From Spirodela intermedia (lineage: Eukaryota > Streptophyta > Magnoliopsida > Alismatales > Araceae): a DNA stretch of 64,000 nt. Position 1 is the stretch's first letter. Every line of letters starts with the position of its first letter. A program made the position numbers and the translations under genes. Shown in pieces: positions 34,601 through 47,400 of the stretch. The DNA lies in assembly GCA_902729315.2 (NCBI GenBank), contig LR746269.1:7228231-7292230 (forward strand), written 5' to 3'. The notes beneath the pieces are model-generated. The model made no database searches, was not told where the DNA came from, and was given only the letters and a program-made list of their open reading frames with translations.

Positions 34601-37600
34601 TTTGTGAATTTACTGAAACCCCACACCCATCAAACCTGCTGCTGTTACTCCGACTGGAACTGTTGTGAATTTGAGCTGCCATCAGAAAGGGACTGAAGAT
34701 CAACAGAGGATCTAGAGGGAAGTGAGTCAAAGGAACATAGAGAAACACACGAAAGGGAGGAGAACAGTATATTGAACCGACAGGAGTTAAAAAATGAAAG
34801 AGAGATGTGGAGGAAGAGAGTGGCAAGGAACCGCAATAACAAGAGAGAATTGGTACACAGAAACAATACATCATTGCTTTCATTAAAGTCCGGTGAATAA
34901 GAATGTAAATGCATATAAAAAATTTAACAACGGTGCCTGTAAAAATTAACAGGAAAAACCTCCAAAGAAATAACAGGAAGTGCAGCCTCAGGTAAAACTT
35001 GATCCATCAGTGATACATCAGACCAAATATCTCCTGCAACCATTTGAGGTTTCTTATGTTAAACCTCCAAATATCTCATGGCAGAAGACATAATGAAATA
35101 TAACATGAAACTTCTTTCTGGATATGCAAAATACATTGCAAAAAAAGAAAAAGAGAACTATCAACAGAGTTGTAGTTCACAAGATCACTGATCAATTAAC
35201 AACATTATGGCATGACATTTGCTCTAGCATGTCAAGCATGTAATAACAAGGAATAAAAAACTAGAGTATTTTTTTTATTTTTTTGACAGTACACTTGCCA
35301 TCAAACATCATTCTTCTATTTTTCTTCCATGTGAGCAAGGCTAAAACAGAACGTGGAAGTTTAATTAAACATTATATTTCAATTAGATGGTCCTTAGATA
35401 CTACATATTACGCTCGGGTATCACATTTCCAATCAAAACATAAATCACACCCTGATTCTTTAGCTTAAATCTTAATTTTTTTAACCAAATGGAAAACCAT
35501 TCACCTAGGACGTTCAATTATTTGAGGATATTTCCTAGCGAGGCTGCAATATCAACTTCTTAATATTCTTCCAAAAAGTATAGGTATTAACTTTAGCATC
35601 TAACCAATATTTTCCCAATAAAAGATAGTGTCCACAGACCCTATATTGCAACTGACCTTTTTTATATCATCATCCACAGTAAACTGTATATATGAAAACA
35701 TAAACTGGATATATGAAAACACAAAAACTTACATTTTCTGCCTTCAGCTTCAGTTTACATTCACCAATGTAAAACACACTGGTTTGATAGATATTGTGCC
35801 TTCTCTAATTGTACTTTTCTCCTTGCACAGGGTGTAAAGCCAATTTACTGCTGGGAAGATGAAGAAAAAGAGTTTTCCATGGTATGGCCTCTTTGATACT
35901 CGTCTCACCAAGATCATTGTGAGGTTCAACTCATGTTCTTTCCTATCCTCAATAACTATTGCTACGACCCTGATTAGATCTACGACAACCCTAGGGTCGT
36001 TTTTAGCTCTATGGCCTATTTGATCAGACTCAAAACCCCCAAAATAGCAAATATGTTTTCTCTGACAGAGTCATATAATTTCCTTGCTTACAGTAGCAAG
36101 CTCTTTTTCCTGCCATTAAAGCGTATTGCTGAGCATCTTCTAAGTTGAATGAATGGATTATGCCCATCCCACCTCAGATTCCTGGGTTAAAAGAAGCAAG
36201 ATTATGGGCAGTCAATTATTCATTACCCTCATTTGTAACTTCTTTCCTAAACATCACTCTTTACTCAGATCCATACAACTTCATCACAGCCAGCAGGAAA
36301 AATTTAAAGCCTTAAAAATTGTCTACATTTGATTTCTTCTCTCTGCAACCTCGTCACCACAAAGCCAACAAAAGAACCAAGAACTTTTTCTCTGACGCCG
36401 CAGTGTGGAGAGAGAGAGGAATCTTGAGGGAAAAATCGTGAAAACAGCAGAAGAGAAATATTGAACTACGTAATTCTAGTGAAGAAAGGACAGAGGAGAA
36501 GTATCTGGTCTTTTGGCAAATACTTAATGGATACATGGTGTTAATGGAAAACTAATTCCACTGACCTCTAACAGAGTTCAATCGGACTTGGAAGCCCTAG
36601 GAATATTAACTCGTCTAGGATTATTCAATCTCAGCACTACATTAATAAAATAAATTATATATTACCCATGTGGCAACTTAAAAACTAGAGAAGATAAAAA
36701 AAATAATCCCAAAGTTCAATCCATTATTAGACATCCTGCATCATTAATTAAAATTTTCATTTTTTAGATAAGTTATTTGACCCATTCCTTGAATAGGGTT
36801 GACAAATAGAACTTCTTGATATGGAGACTCCTCATTCCCATTTATGTCGCTTCAAAAGGTATCACGCTTCTCAGGATAAGTGATCTTGGCCTATTTAATT
36901 TGTTTGTAAGTGGCTACTATCATCATCGAATGAAAAATGGGCAAGGTCATTATCCTGACCAAATGATGTGCAATATGTCAACTTTAACTGAAAGATGAAA
37001 GAAAGGCACCAAAGGTGAGAAGCTTAATTTAACAAGAAATTTTTCACTAATTAGTGAGGCAAATGCACATCAACTTTTTTCCACTATCCCTAAGGACAAC
37101 AATACTTAATATCTTCAATACAAATTCTGGAAGCAGAAGACCTTCAATATTTTTATTCCTTGTGACATGGTTTAAATTTTCCGAATCCACTAAATCTCCA
37201 TAACAGTGTCAGCACACAAAAACAAAATGACATGACAAGATATTAATATGAGAAACACATTTTGATGAAGTAAAATTCTCACGCAAGGCCAACATTAGAG
37301 CTTCTGAAGATAGTTGTTCTGTTATCCGCTGTTGAATGGTCTCATAGCGCCTTGAAACAGAAAAATTAACAATATTAGCATTGAAGGATTAGCATATGAG
37401 AAGCTTCAGTAATACATGAATCATAGGAGATTAGTTACTTTGTAAACAAGTCTTGTGCAAGTTCTATGAGCCGCCTTTCTGAGTCAGGAAATATTATCCG
37501 GTAAGCATTGATGGTCTTGGAAAATTCAGCGATTGATGCCTACGTTTGGGAAGCATAGAAAAGAAAAAGTCGGATTGATTTCTCAAAATATTGAGAGACA

Positions 37601-40600
37601 AAGTGATGCCCACAAAAAATCAAAAAAATGGCAGGGGTACAGTGCAATGTCAATCAATCAGAAATCTGGTAGAAGGAAGTTTAAGAGTTCGATTGAAGAA
37701 AATTATTAATTTCCAGATAAAACCAACAATCGTATACAGTTGAAAAGCTTGAGCAATAAGACATCCATGCTGATAAGAAAGAATTTTTTTTGTATCACTG
37801 AACTGCTCCGTTGCAGATCTCTTTTGAGCAATAACAGCAGAGTGTAGTTATGGGAGATTTTTCTATGGATAATTAGGGCATTTGGTGAGACTTCATCTTG
37901 ATGATATACAGCCATAGCTGAAAAACTTACCAGTCCATTTATTATGTTCTTATTTATATAAATTTTTGAAAGAACCTATAAAGGAACTGATTAGACTTGT
38001 TTTTCAGGTTAGTTGGACCCAAGTTCAATCTGATAAACCCTCTTTCCTACGCTTTGTTTTTCAACCAACACTAACTGAAATATTACCAGTACCCAAAGAA
38101 AATTTAGTTTGAAATATCAGCCCACACTCTCAATAAAAGATATCAACGAAAATACATTCAAATTTCGACAGATAGTTTAGTTTGGAAATCAACCATGTAG
38201 ACATTTCTAAACGATCAACAAGAATGAATCTGGTAATTTTTTTGGAAACGAGAGTACGACAGTATGATGAACGCAGAAAATAAGTCAACACTTCATATGA
38301 TTTGAGAAAGCATAGTTAACATACTCTGGTAAAAACCATGGATAGTTTACCTGGCTGGATGCAGTCAGATGTGATATAGCTCGAGCTGAATCTGAATGAT
38401 TACCTACACCATTTGGTTCATCTAACTCTGTATTGGTGATACCCATCCTTTTTGATTCTTTATGAAAATCAAGAAGGAAGTCCTCTAGCTTATCAAGCAT
38501 CTTGTTTTTTAGATCTTCAACCTTCAAAACATAAAAAGATTCGCACATTTTGTCACCAGGCTTGCTAGCAAGAAAATAACTAGAAATCGGAAGCCTTCAT
38601 TTTCTGTCATGTATTACGCATAGTAAGATTAGATATTTTCTTTTCTTTTCTTTGAATCTTCCCTGACAACAAAGAAATGCCCAAGGATATTTCATACAAA
38701 ATATCTAATTTGCCATTGCCACAGGCAAATGCAATTATGCATGTCTTTTCTGGTAAGGGCCAGTAGAATAAATCAGCAGACACGAGATATCTCTCTTACA
38801 AGACAGTACATGTGATTCATCATTAACAACTCAGTTCTTAGAAAGGAATGAAACATTAAAAGTTCTCTGACACCAAAATACGCCATAAAAGACAGAATAA
38901 AAGGGCGAAGTACCAACAGGGAAGTTCAACTGTTTAAGAAGCACGACAGCTTCTGCTCTTGCTTCGATAGGTTCAGTATCTGAGTATAATTTCCCCTGAG
39001 AAACATTCGGGAAAGAATGAACAATTCAGAAAAACCATTATATATTACAGTTAGTGTCAATTTACAGAGAAGCACCTGAACCTATGATTAACCAGCAGAT
39101 TTAGACATGTAATCAGAAAAAATTGAGATACAATTGGATGAATACAATTACTATAAAAATCCAATACTGAGGAAAATGAAACATAGCAAGCATATAATTC
39201 TGAAATAGATCAACCATCAGGTTCACAACACCTCTACGACAAAACTCTAAACTAATACATAAAAATATGTGAAGGGAATTAGTGATGTATTCGATAATCA
39301 AAGAATAAAAGTCCAATTTGATCCATTAGAGGACTATGGTAAAATTGTGGGAAAAAAATGTTAATAAAGCCATTCGTTTTCAAAGCTGATCATTGTGGTC
39401 ATTGCCATTTATTTATCTCTTTCAACATCCGTACATGCACAACAACTTGGTGAAAGGTTTTTAATGAATTGTGTTAGATAACATATAACTTTCCTTCATT
39501 ATCGCGCTTGACTAACTGATAAAAGTAGTAAAAATGAAAAGCATTTACTTGCAAGCAGTCCAATAACAGGATATTTGAAGATAAGGCAAAAGGGTACAAA
39601 TTATGCAGATGAAACAAGGAACTTTCGTCAGTAAGACAACATGAATGCAGATGAAGTAGTTCAACTAAAAAATATCCAGCAACAGGGATTTCTGATAGCA
39701 TGAATAACCATGGTACCACCTAGTTATCTTTTTTTGTCATCTGTCCAACTGATTTTCTATGTTAAAAACAACTAAAACCAAAGATACTGGTCAACGGAGT
39801 ATATACACTAAATGGCACAAGGAAACCAACAAATAACAAGTTACGAAAGGGCAACAAATTAGAAGACACGAGAGAGTTTTGAAGATTTTAAACAAATAAT
39901 CAGGGAAAAGAAGGTTACTTTGAGGTTTTCAATAACCAACTTCATTGTCTCTTCAGATGATATTTTACACTCTTGGAAAGATGAACCTCCATAAGCCTAA
40001 AATAGAGAATAAAGAGATTAGATAGGTCGAAGAGCTTATAAAACAACACCAATAATAAAAGAAACAAAAATGAACCTCGAAAATTGGCTTGGCTCCAATG
40101 AAAAATCGTACTGCATCAGCATATGCTTCTGATTCAATACACTTCTGAAGCCGTCCCGGAAGATCATAGATGAACTGCACATTTGTAAGAAGAATTCGTA
40201 AGAAGATCATAGTATAAATAAAAGTATACCAGGCCCAGAAGAATTAGAAAGATGCGTCCACAAACAAGAAATTAATAATTTAGTAGAATATGCATAGGTT
40301 CTCTTTTTGGAGTTAAGCGACACAGATATCCTTCAAAGTCAGTGCTATGGTCTCACAATTTTAACAAAGAAACAAAAATACGTCTCTACTGCACTAATTA
40401 TCAAGTAAACTACATTAATTTTTCCAAAAACATGAGTTTTTTTCTTTTATTCTTGTTCATTCTTAGATTTAATAACGCAATTTTGGCCAATGTACTTTAC
40501 CATTCTACATAGCATTTTCTCCCCAAGGCTTATTTCCATACTTTTTAAGAAACACAAGTCCAGATGATCAGGAATATAGTAGCATATTATATCTTATTAT

Positions 40601-42974
40601 ATCTAGCCAAAAAATTGTACTAATCACAACCATACGAGAATAACAAACATGCAATGTTCCTCATAGAAATGAACATATATATGTTTAGTACTTTCGAACT
40701 TTCTGTATAAATTCCCCAGAAGACAAGCAAATTAGATGCCCGTGGCAAGAAAAACACCAAAAGTACAGCCCTGCATGCTCTAAACATTGTTTGATGAATC
40801 CTTTTATTTGAGCATAGAAAACCAATAGTAATACCAAGGCTAATCCACAAATATAAGAAAGCAACTGTAGCAAGATTAAAAAATAAAGTAGTAAGTTTCA
40901 AGGTAATACTTGAATTTTACGGAGAAAATTTCGTGTTCGATGCAACTTTTCAATCTTTTCTCGCTTTGCGAAAAGGGATGTATCGACTCCATCACTTTTT
41001 GACTGCACGGATATAATCTGAAACAGTAACAGAATAAGAAGGGAACATACAAAGGGAAATATCGCCATAAAAATGCCAATAATAAAGTAGAATCCAAGAA
41101 CCTTTTCAAGAAGCTGCTCCATATTTGCCTCCATACCCACAATATTATTCTTCATCCTACATTCATATCATAAGCTTCTGTTATTTACCTTATCAAACCG
41201 TGCTACGCTACAAAAAAAGCACCTTCAGATAGTGACTTTTGGATGGGACTGTCAAAATTTTCTGGCTTAAGTGAAATTATCATGAGCATAGAAACCCTTT
41301 CACTATATGGTAGAGATGTTAATTGGATTAAATAGAAAATTCCCATGCGAGAACAAAAAGAAATATTCGTATCTTTCTCTTATCATCGTAGACAAAGAAA
41401 GAGACTACGAAAAATGTATTCCTCAGTCTCCTCTTTACCCACCCCTCCACTAGTCATCCTACTGAACCCCGACCCTATAATCATCTTTGAGAAAGGATGA
41501 AAGCATATGTTCCCTTGTTGCGCAGAAGAACAGTAGACCACGTCCAACACTTTGTTAAGGTCGACCTCGACCAAAAGAAAAACACTCAGAGCACATTGCT
41601 AGAGCACCTTCGTATTCACGTACTTTGAACTAAAGTGCGATCAAGAGACTCGAGTTCAAATCAAAACAGGAGAAATCAGCTGCTTGCAAAAAGGACTACT
41701 AATTCAGCTCATTATTAGCCAATTCAGATCGGTCTAGTTCCAAGGGAGGAATATGGACCTCCTTTGCAGTAAAAATGAAATAAATAAAATAAAAGATCAC
41801 CTAATTCCGCCAGACTGGACATAATAATAACGTTCTACTTTCGTTAAGAAAAACTTATATTTGATGAATAAATTTCATATGTATGAGATTAAAATGAAAA
41901 GTAATGAAATCATTTCGCTTGATCCAAAAACGGGCACAAAGTCTGAGAACTCGTAAAAAACGAAAGAAATCAACTAAAGACAGGAAAAGAAGGGCATAAA
42001 TTAATCAAAAATGCAACATCCTCATCTGCTTTCTCTTTAAGGATAACATTTTTCCTACACTCAGGAACAGCAGGGTATGAGAGGAAGCTAGATGTTGCAG
42101 CAAAAAATGATGGTGGTCTCAAAATTTTGACTGCAGCCATAACGTGGAAGTCTAATAAAAGATAGCAGTGTGAGTATAATAGAAGAAAACTAAGTCTGAA
42201 AATAAAGTTACCTCTTAATTGTATCCGTTGCACTGATGAATTTGTTGTAATTTTCATACACTAGCATTTGTAGATCTGTATCTAGATTCTTTATCTCAGC
42301 GGCCATCTCAACATGCTTATGGAGAAGCCCCTCCAAATTTGTCTTTCGAATCTGCAAAAGAAAAAATGAACATCATGGCAATTGAAAGGGAGATTACGGA
42401 AATTACAATAGTGCAACAGTATTTATCACCAAATTAAGGAAATTATGGAAATGTGCACGCCGGATAAATAAAATAACTTCACCGATGCTCTACCAGAAAG
42501 TAAATGAGTTAAAGTCTAGCGTTTTCCTCATAATTTAAGAGAACCTTAGGACAGCAATGACAAGAGAAAGGGGGATCAGAAATAGCCAATTCGAAAGGGA
42601 GAAACGTAAAGCAGACCAGCATGAAGATATACTACTCGGAAAACGTGGAGAGATAGACGGACAGACAGAGATTAACTGGAAGAGGCAGTAAGACAGCGAA
42701 TGAGAAGGAGAGAGAAAGAGAGAGCATGGATTGATGAAGAAAGAGAAAGGAGAGAGTGCAGATCTAGCATTACCAAAAGATTCATGTAGACATCGGGATC
42801 GAAGGAAGGGGAGTTGATAGAATCCAAGGTGGCGACTCTAGAAGGTGAGACTGGAACGGCCCTGCCAGCCGTTGAAGCCTCCGTCGAGTAGAAGCTCGCC
42901 AGAAGCTCCCTTGTCCGCTTCGCCTTCTCGTCCATTGGGGGAGCATTATCGGTCGCCATCTCCGTCCCCCCCAT
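28672..42974 (-). CDS. VPS51: VPS51 (UNHINGED), subunit of GARP/EARP tethering complexes
   Basis: Twenty exons give about 793 residues: 42974-42774, 42351-42212, 41156-41102, 41017-40910, 40174-40076, 39996-39919, 38995-38914, 38514-38351, 37539-37439, 37350-37283, 35033-34960, 34020-33954, 33469-33354, 32687-32421, 32335-32219, 30754-30683, 30592-30542, 29916-29686, 29045-28869, 28785-28672. VPS51 bridges VPS52-54 in GARP at the trans-Golgi (and EARP at endosomes) to tether retrograde vesicles; its plant form UNHINGED affects vacuole and leaf-vein development. Diagnostic blocks are MAAEIKNLDTDLQMLVYENY near residue 83, LHRTRNFLRKIQFIYDLP, VLAQLSIFIEQSAIPRITEE and DIEFLKNPLKEIVHDEA. An alternative start five residues in (MATDN) is possible. 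The exon 7/8 junction has two in-frame solutions, and intron 14 has a GC donor. The last exon ends NKEPNSR. Confidence 0.96.
29331..29588. repeat. 86-bp tandem repeat, three copies, in VPS51 intron 18
   Basis: Copies begin at the word ATGTAC at 29331, 29417 and 29503, giving an exact 86-bp period. Each carries AACTAGATTC, TTTTAGGAAGT or a close variant, CTGAGCTG, TTCACCAGAAACA and AGAGAGAAA in order. Copies differ by several substitutions. Confidence 0.97.
32419..32423 (-). other. GC 5' splice site of VPS51 intron 14
   Basis: On the coding strand exon 14 ends in GAG and the intron begins GCAAGT. This is the ideal GC-AG donor context, with U1 pairing intact apart from the T-to-C change. The acceptor at 32336-32338 is CAG. 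Family alignment (PRITE joined to EIAASFSGG) fixes the junction. No GT lies at a position that would preserve the protein. Confidence 0.85.
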
Positions 42975-44412
42975 CCGCCTCTTCTTCTTCCCTCCTTCAC
43001 AGACCGAGAGAGAGAGAGAGAGGTGGGGGGGGGGGCTCTCTCAGTCCCCTGAATCTCCCCCTGCGAGTTTCTCAGACCACCGACTCGAATAGTCGTTGCA
43101 TCCCCCTCAGAAAATGGGCCTAATAATGTTACGTATACCCCCTCCAAAGATACTCTCAATGATTAATATACCCTCAATGTATTATCCTTGCCTCTATGAC
43201 CGAAAAATGTCTATGACTTCAAAAGCCGGCATGCCACATAAATTAAGTTTTTTAAAAATATCCTCTACGAGGTTGGCAACCTTTGGAAACTAATTGGAAT
43301 TATAAATACTTTGAATAACTAATTAAATTCAATCTCACAGAATTATCAGTAATCATACAATTAAGGCATTAAGTAATAGTTGATTGGGCACGTTTAACTT
43401 GGAACGTTTCAAGACAATTATGAATTATCAATAAATTACATTAATTTTAATATGTTGTATATTTTTGATATATTTATATTTTTTTAAAAAAATAAAATTG
43501 GAAGTAAAATTTAAACCACCAAGAGGAGGTCATGTGTGTGATTACTCAGGAATGGAGAGCTATCATAAATTATATAATTATCTAAATATTTATAAGACTT
43601 TGCTATAATATATATATAAAGCATTTGTGATATATTCCAAATTTGTTGCCATACGAGGTAACTAATTTTTCCAAATTAATTTGGAAGTAATATTTAAACC
43701 TAGTTACTAAGAGGAGGTTTTGTGTGATTAATCAGGTTTTGAGAAGGGAGGGGGGAGGAGGGAGGGTAAACATGGTATTCTATCTAGATAAATAATAGCT
43801 AAATAATTAATGTAGATCATGGTTAACTCGGGCGAACTAAGCAGTAGGTAGACTAATTAATGAGGATAATAACCAGATAATTAAATATCGTAAAAAAACT
43901 CAGGATCTAGGAAGAGATCCAAAGTAAAAATAAATAAGTTACCATAACAGGTAGGAGATTCCTGTAACATCTTCTATGATAGCAGCAATTATGGTCACAT
44001 TACAAACAGCTGATCATGGTCTCTCTAATGCTAAGCATAAAAAATGCTTTTTTTATGAGAAAAAAAAAACCCAAAAATGGTTATGACCACAGCCGGATGA
44101 TCCTCCACAATCCAAGTGATTATCAGCAAACCACAGAGGGCCAAAGAATCTGTGGTAGCAGCAAAATCTCACTCTAGTCACATTACAAAGAGCTGATTAT
44201 GGTGTCTCTGATCGCAAGAATAAAAAAGAAAGCTTTTTTATGAGAAGAAAACAATACCCAAAAATGGTTCTCACCACAGCCGGATGATCCTCCACAACCC
44301 AAGTGATTATCACCAAACCACAGAGGATCAAAGAATCTGTAGCTTCGTGGAGGGCCAAAGAATAGCTGGCCATGTTTTCTCAGCTGTTAGGCGAGACTTG
44401 GAAGGTGGGTTT
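42975..44412. other. Spacer between the VPS51 start and the Lon 3' end
   Basis: The first ~150 bases next to VPS51 contain its leader, with a GA run at 43004-43021 and a G-run at about 43023-43034 (CT and C runs on the coding strand). From 43130 to 43975 the DNA is AT-rich with no gene. A two-copy ~180-bp repeat occupies 43979-44341, just beyond the Lon stop codon, and may be partly transcribed in the Lon 3' untranslated region. Confidence 0.55.
43979..44341. repeat. Two-copy ~180-bp direct repeat 3' of Lon
   Basis: GTCACATTACAAA recurs at 43994 and 44177. It is followed in both copies by GCTGAT.ATGGT, GCTTTTTTATGAGAA, CCCAAAAATGGTT and CCGGATGATCCTCCACAA, then by CAAAGAATCTGT near each end. 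Identity is high between the copies. The right copy ends about 70 bases from the Lon stop codon. Confidence 0.95.
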
Positions 44413-47400
44413 TTATTCCTGAGCCTCATCGCCATCGTCGTCGAGTGCTACTTCCAATATCTGGCTGTAGTTGTCCATAAAGAGGACCACCAGGTTTTCC
44501 TTCACATTGGCTACGAGCTCGTCAAAATCCCTCCGATTGGCCGATGGGAGGATGATGGTTTTCACCCCGCTCCTCCTCGCAGCTATGGTTTTCTCCTTGA
44601 CCTGATTCCACACAGAAAAAAATAAAAATAAATAAATAATAAAAAATTGAAGAACATGGGGAGAGCAAAGAAGATCTAACAAAACGGGCAAAGGTTTTGT
44701 CTGAGGTATTTTGTGATCATAACTCAAAAATAAGATATGGCCTACGTTTATAATACAGGAGCAATGTAGGACTACTCTTAGCTGCCTCACCCTCTCGTGC
44801 AAGCTAATTTTTGGGCATTGTCAAGCAACCAATGGCTTTTGATACCATGTCTGAATTATTGGGTCATCCATCTTAAAAAAGAAAAATTGGCGATGATTGG
44901 TGTAGGCCTTTCTATATTTTTGCAGTCAATAGCAAATATGAAACATAAAAATGAAACCAGGATGAAATCAGACAGCAAAGATGGAGTTTATTTGATGGCA
45001 GAAGCAGCTTACTCCACCAATGGGAAGAATCCGCCCGGTCAGAGTCACTTCGCCTGTCATTGCCAGGTCTTTCTTGACAGGCCTCTTCAGGGCAAGAGAC
45101 AACATCGATGTGATCATCGTGCACCCAGCGCTTGGCCCATCTTTTGGCGTTGCACCTGCTGGGACGTGCAAATGTAGCCTGGTGTTTGCGAAGAATTGGT
45201 TGTCCGGTTCTCTATCGAGCAGAATTGCTCTGGCGACCGTGTGGGCAATCTGGGCGCTCTCCTTCATCACATCACCGAGATGCCCGGTGAGGTGAAGTGA
45301 GCCCTTACCTTCTCCTTGTTCCACCAGCGTCGTTTCAATGTACAATGTTGAGCCGCCCATTGCAGTCCAGGCCAAGCCCATGACAACCCCGACTGGGGTC
45401 TGATCATATATACGCTCAGCATGGAAGACAGGCTTCCCGACGAAATCAGGCAGGTCTCCTTCATCAACGATGACTATTTGAGACACCTCTTCAACACCTG
45501 GGGCATTGGAATTCCCTGCATTGACCTGACAAATACAATGATCAAGGATAAAGACGATTTTAAGAAAAAAAATATATAGCTTTTAACTTGTTTAGGCAAC
45601 GTGATTGGAGAATCTAGGTATCTGCAACAATGGACGTAAGAAAATTAGGTCATATGCCCAAAATAGGGTGCTTGATCCCCAGATTCTATTAACGAAATGA
45701 TCATTGAATCTAGGGGCATCAGGGTTCGCTACACCAACCTGTTAACACAATGATCACAAAGAGACAGATGACTTTAAAGATAATCTATGCTATAATCTAT
45801 CCAGGCAAGCAAAACATGTCATGAGCAAGTCTTACTCGATTGCACACCTGGGAATCTTGGTATCCTCTGTGAGAAGAAATGAAAGCAATAGATAATATGC
45901 CAAAAATAGGACGCTTCATCCATAGGATGTTAATTCAGGTCAACTTGAATAAAATGCGTCAGGATGGTATACAATCACTCGAGGAATAACAAACCACGAA
46001 TTTCCTGGCTCATGTCCTCTCGAAAATAATGATCATATGGCATACATAACATATAGAAGATTCAATATTGTGGAACAAGCAAATGTGCTAATACTAGATG
46101 AAATCAGACGATGGAAAGTTCTTAAGCATTTTTCAGAGAATTTTTTACCTTAATTTCCAATAACTCTGCTTCACTAGCCTGTGTATCGGAGGTAGAAGGC
46201 AGAACTTCCATTTCAGTTTGTTCGTGTCCAGTAACCTCATTAAATCCTTGGATGAACTGTAGGGAATCCTTATCGTTGCCATCCTGAACAGTGGAATCTG
46301 AGGATAATCCACTTGACACACTCTGACGGACAAGTTTGAGAGCAATCTACAAGACATTGATCAGCGGTAAGAGTTTACTCCTTAAGCGATTAGTAAAAGT
46401 CAAAGTTCATCAACTCCATCAGCACACAGATATTGCAAACTCTTCAAGTGTACGTTTACATGCACTAAAATAAAATATACAAGCTCGAAAGAATGTAATG
46501 CCAACTAGAAGAAATGATCATTAAAGGAGAGAAAAATAATAGCAACCCTTTAGTCGGAAGAAAGGAATCTATCATGGCAAAGACTACAAAACGGTGAAAA
46601 GTTCATAGCACGAGGACCAATAAGCAATACCTTGCGGTGAGAGAAACCCCAAGTCATTGCTTCAATTGAGATCAATAAAAATAGGGAAATCACAGCTAAT
46701 GTAAATATGAAATTTTTTTGGATTAATCAATAAAAAGCATGATAAAAAATCAAACAAACACAGTTATTAGAGCTATTAGCAATAATTAATTCCAATACTG
46801 AAAGTTATATAACCAGAAATACAGAACAGAAAGGCTGATTTTACAATATTTCCAAGAAAATGAACCCCTTCACAGAAATACACTTTCATTATCATCAAAA
46901 AGTTAAATAATTTATGGCTACACATAATAGTTATACACAACGAACTAAAATATCGTCAGTGTTTCCTTAGGATGTATGCGCAGAACATTTGAACAGGAGT
47001 TTTCTTTAGGATCTATCAGAGAAGTGCTTCGAGTGAAAGTATTGACATAATGATTAGAATAAATCTGGAAAATTAAAATGGATACGGATTGCTAGAAGAC
47101 CACAAAGAAAAAACTTATACACCCAACATTAACGTGAAACCTTGCGGTATATTTTCTCAATATGTTTTTGAAGATTTCGGACACCAGCTTCTCGGCAATA
47201 GTTTTCTATCAATGAGAGAAGGGCTGCATCGGTAACTTTGACCTGAAATTTATCAAAAGAGATGTTCAATCATATAACCCACAGAGATAAATAATCATAT
47301 CATTTCCAACAACAAAAGCAAGGGAAGAACACCGAAGGAGGCAAGTATGCTAATTAGGTCATGACACAGTCACATGGTATGAAAAAAAAGCCCCAGATAA

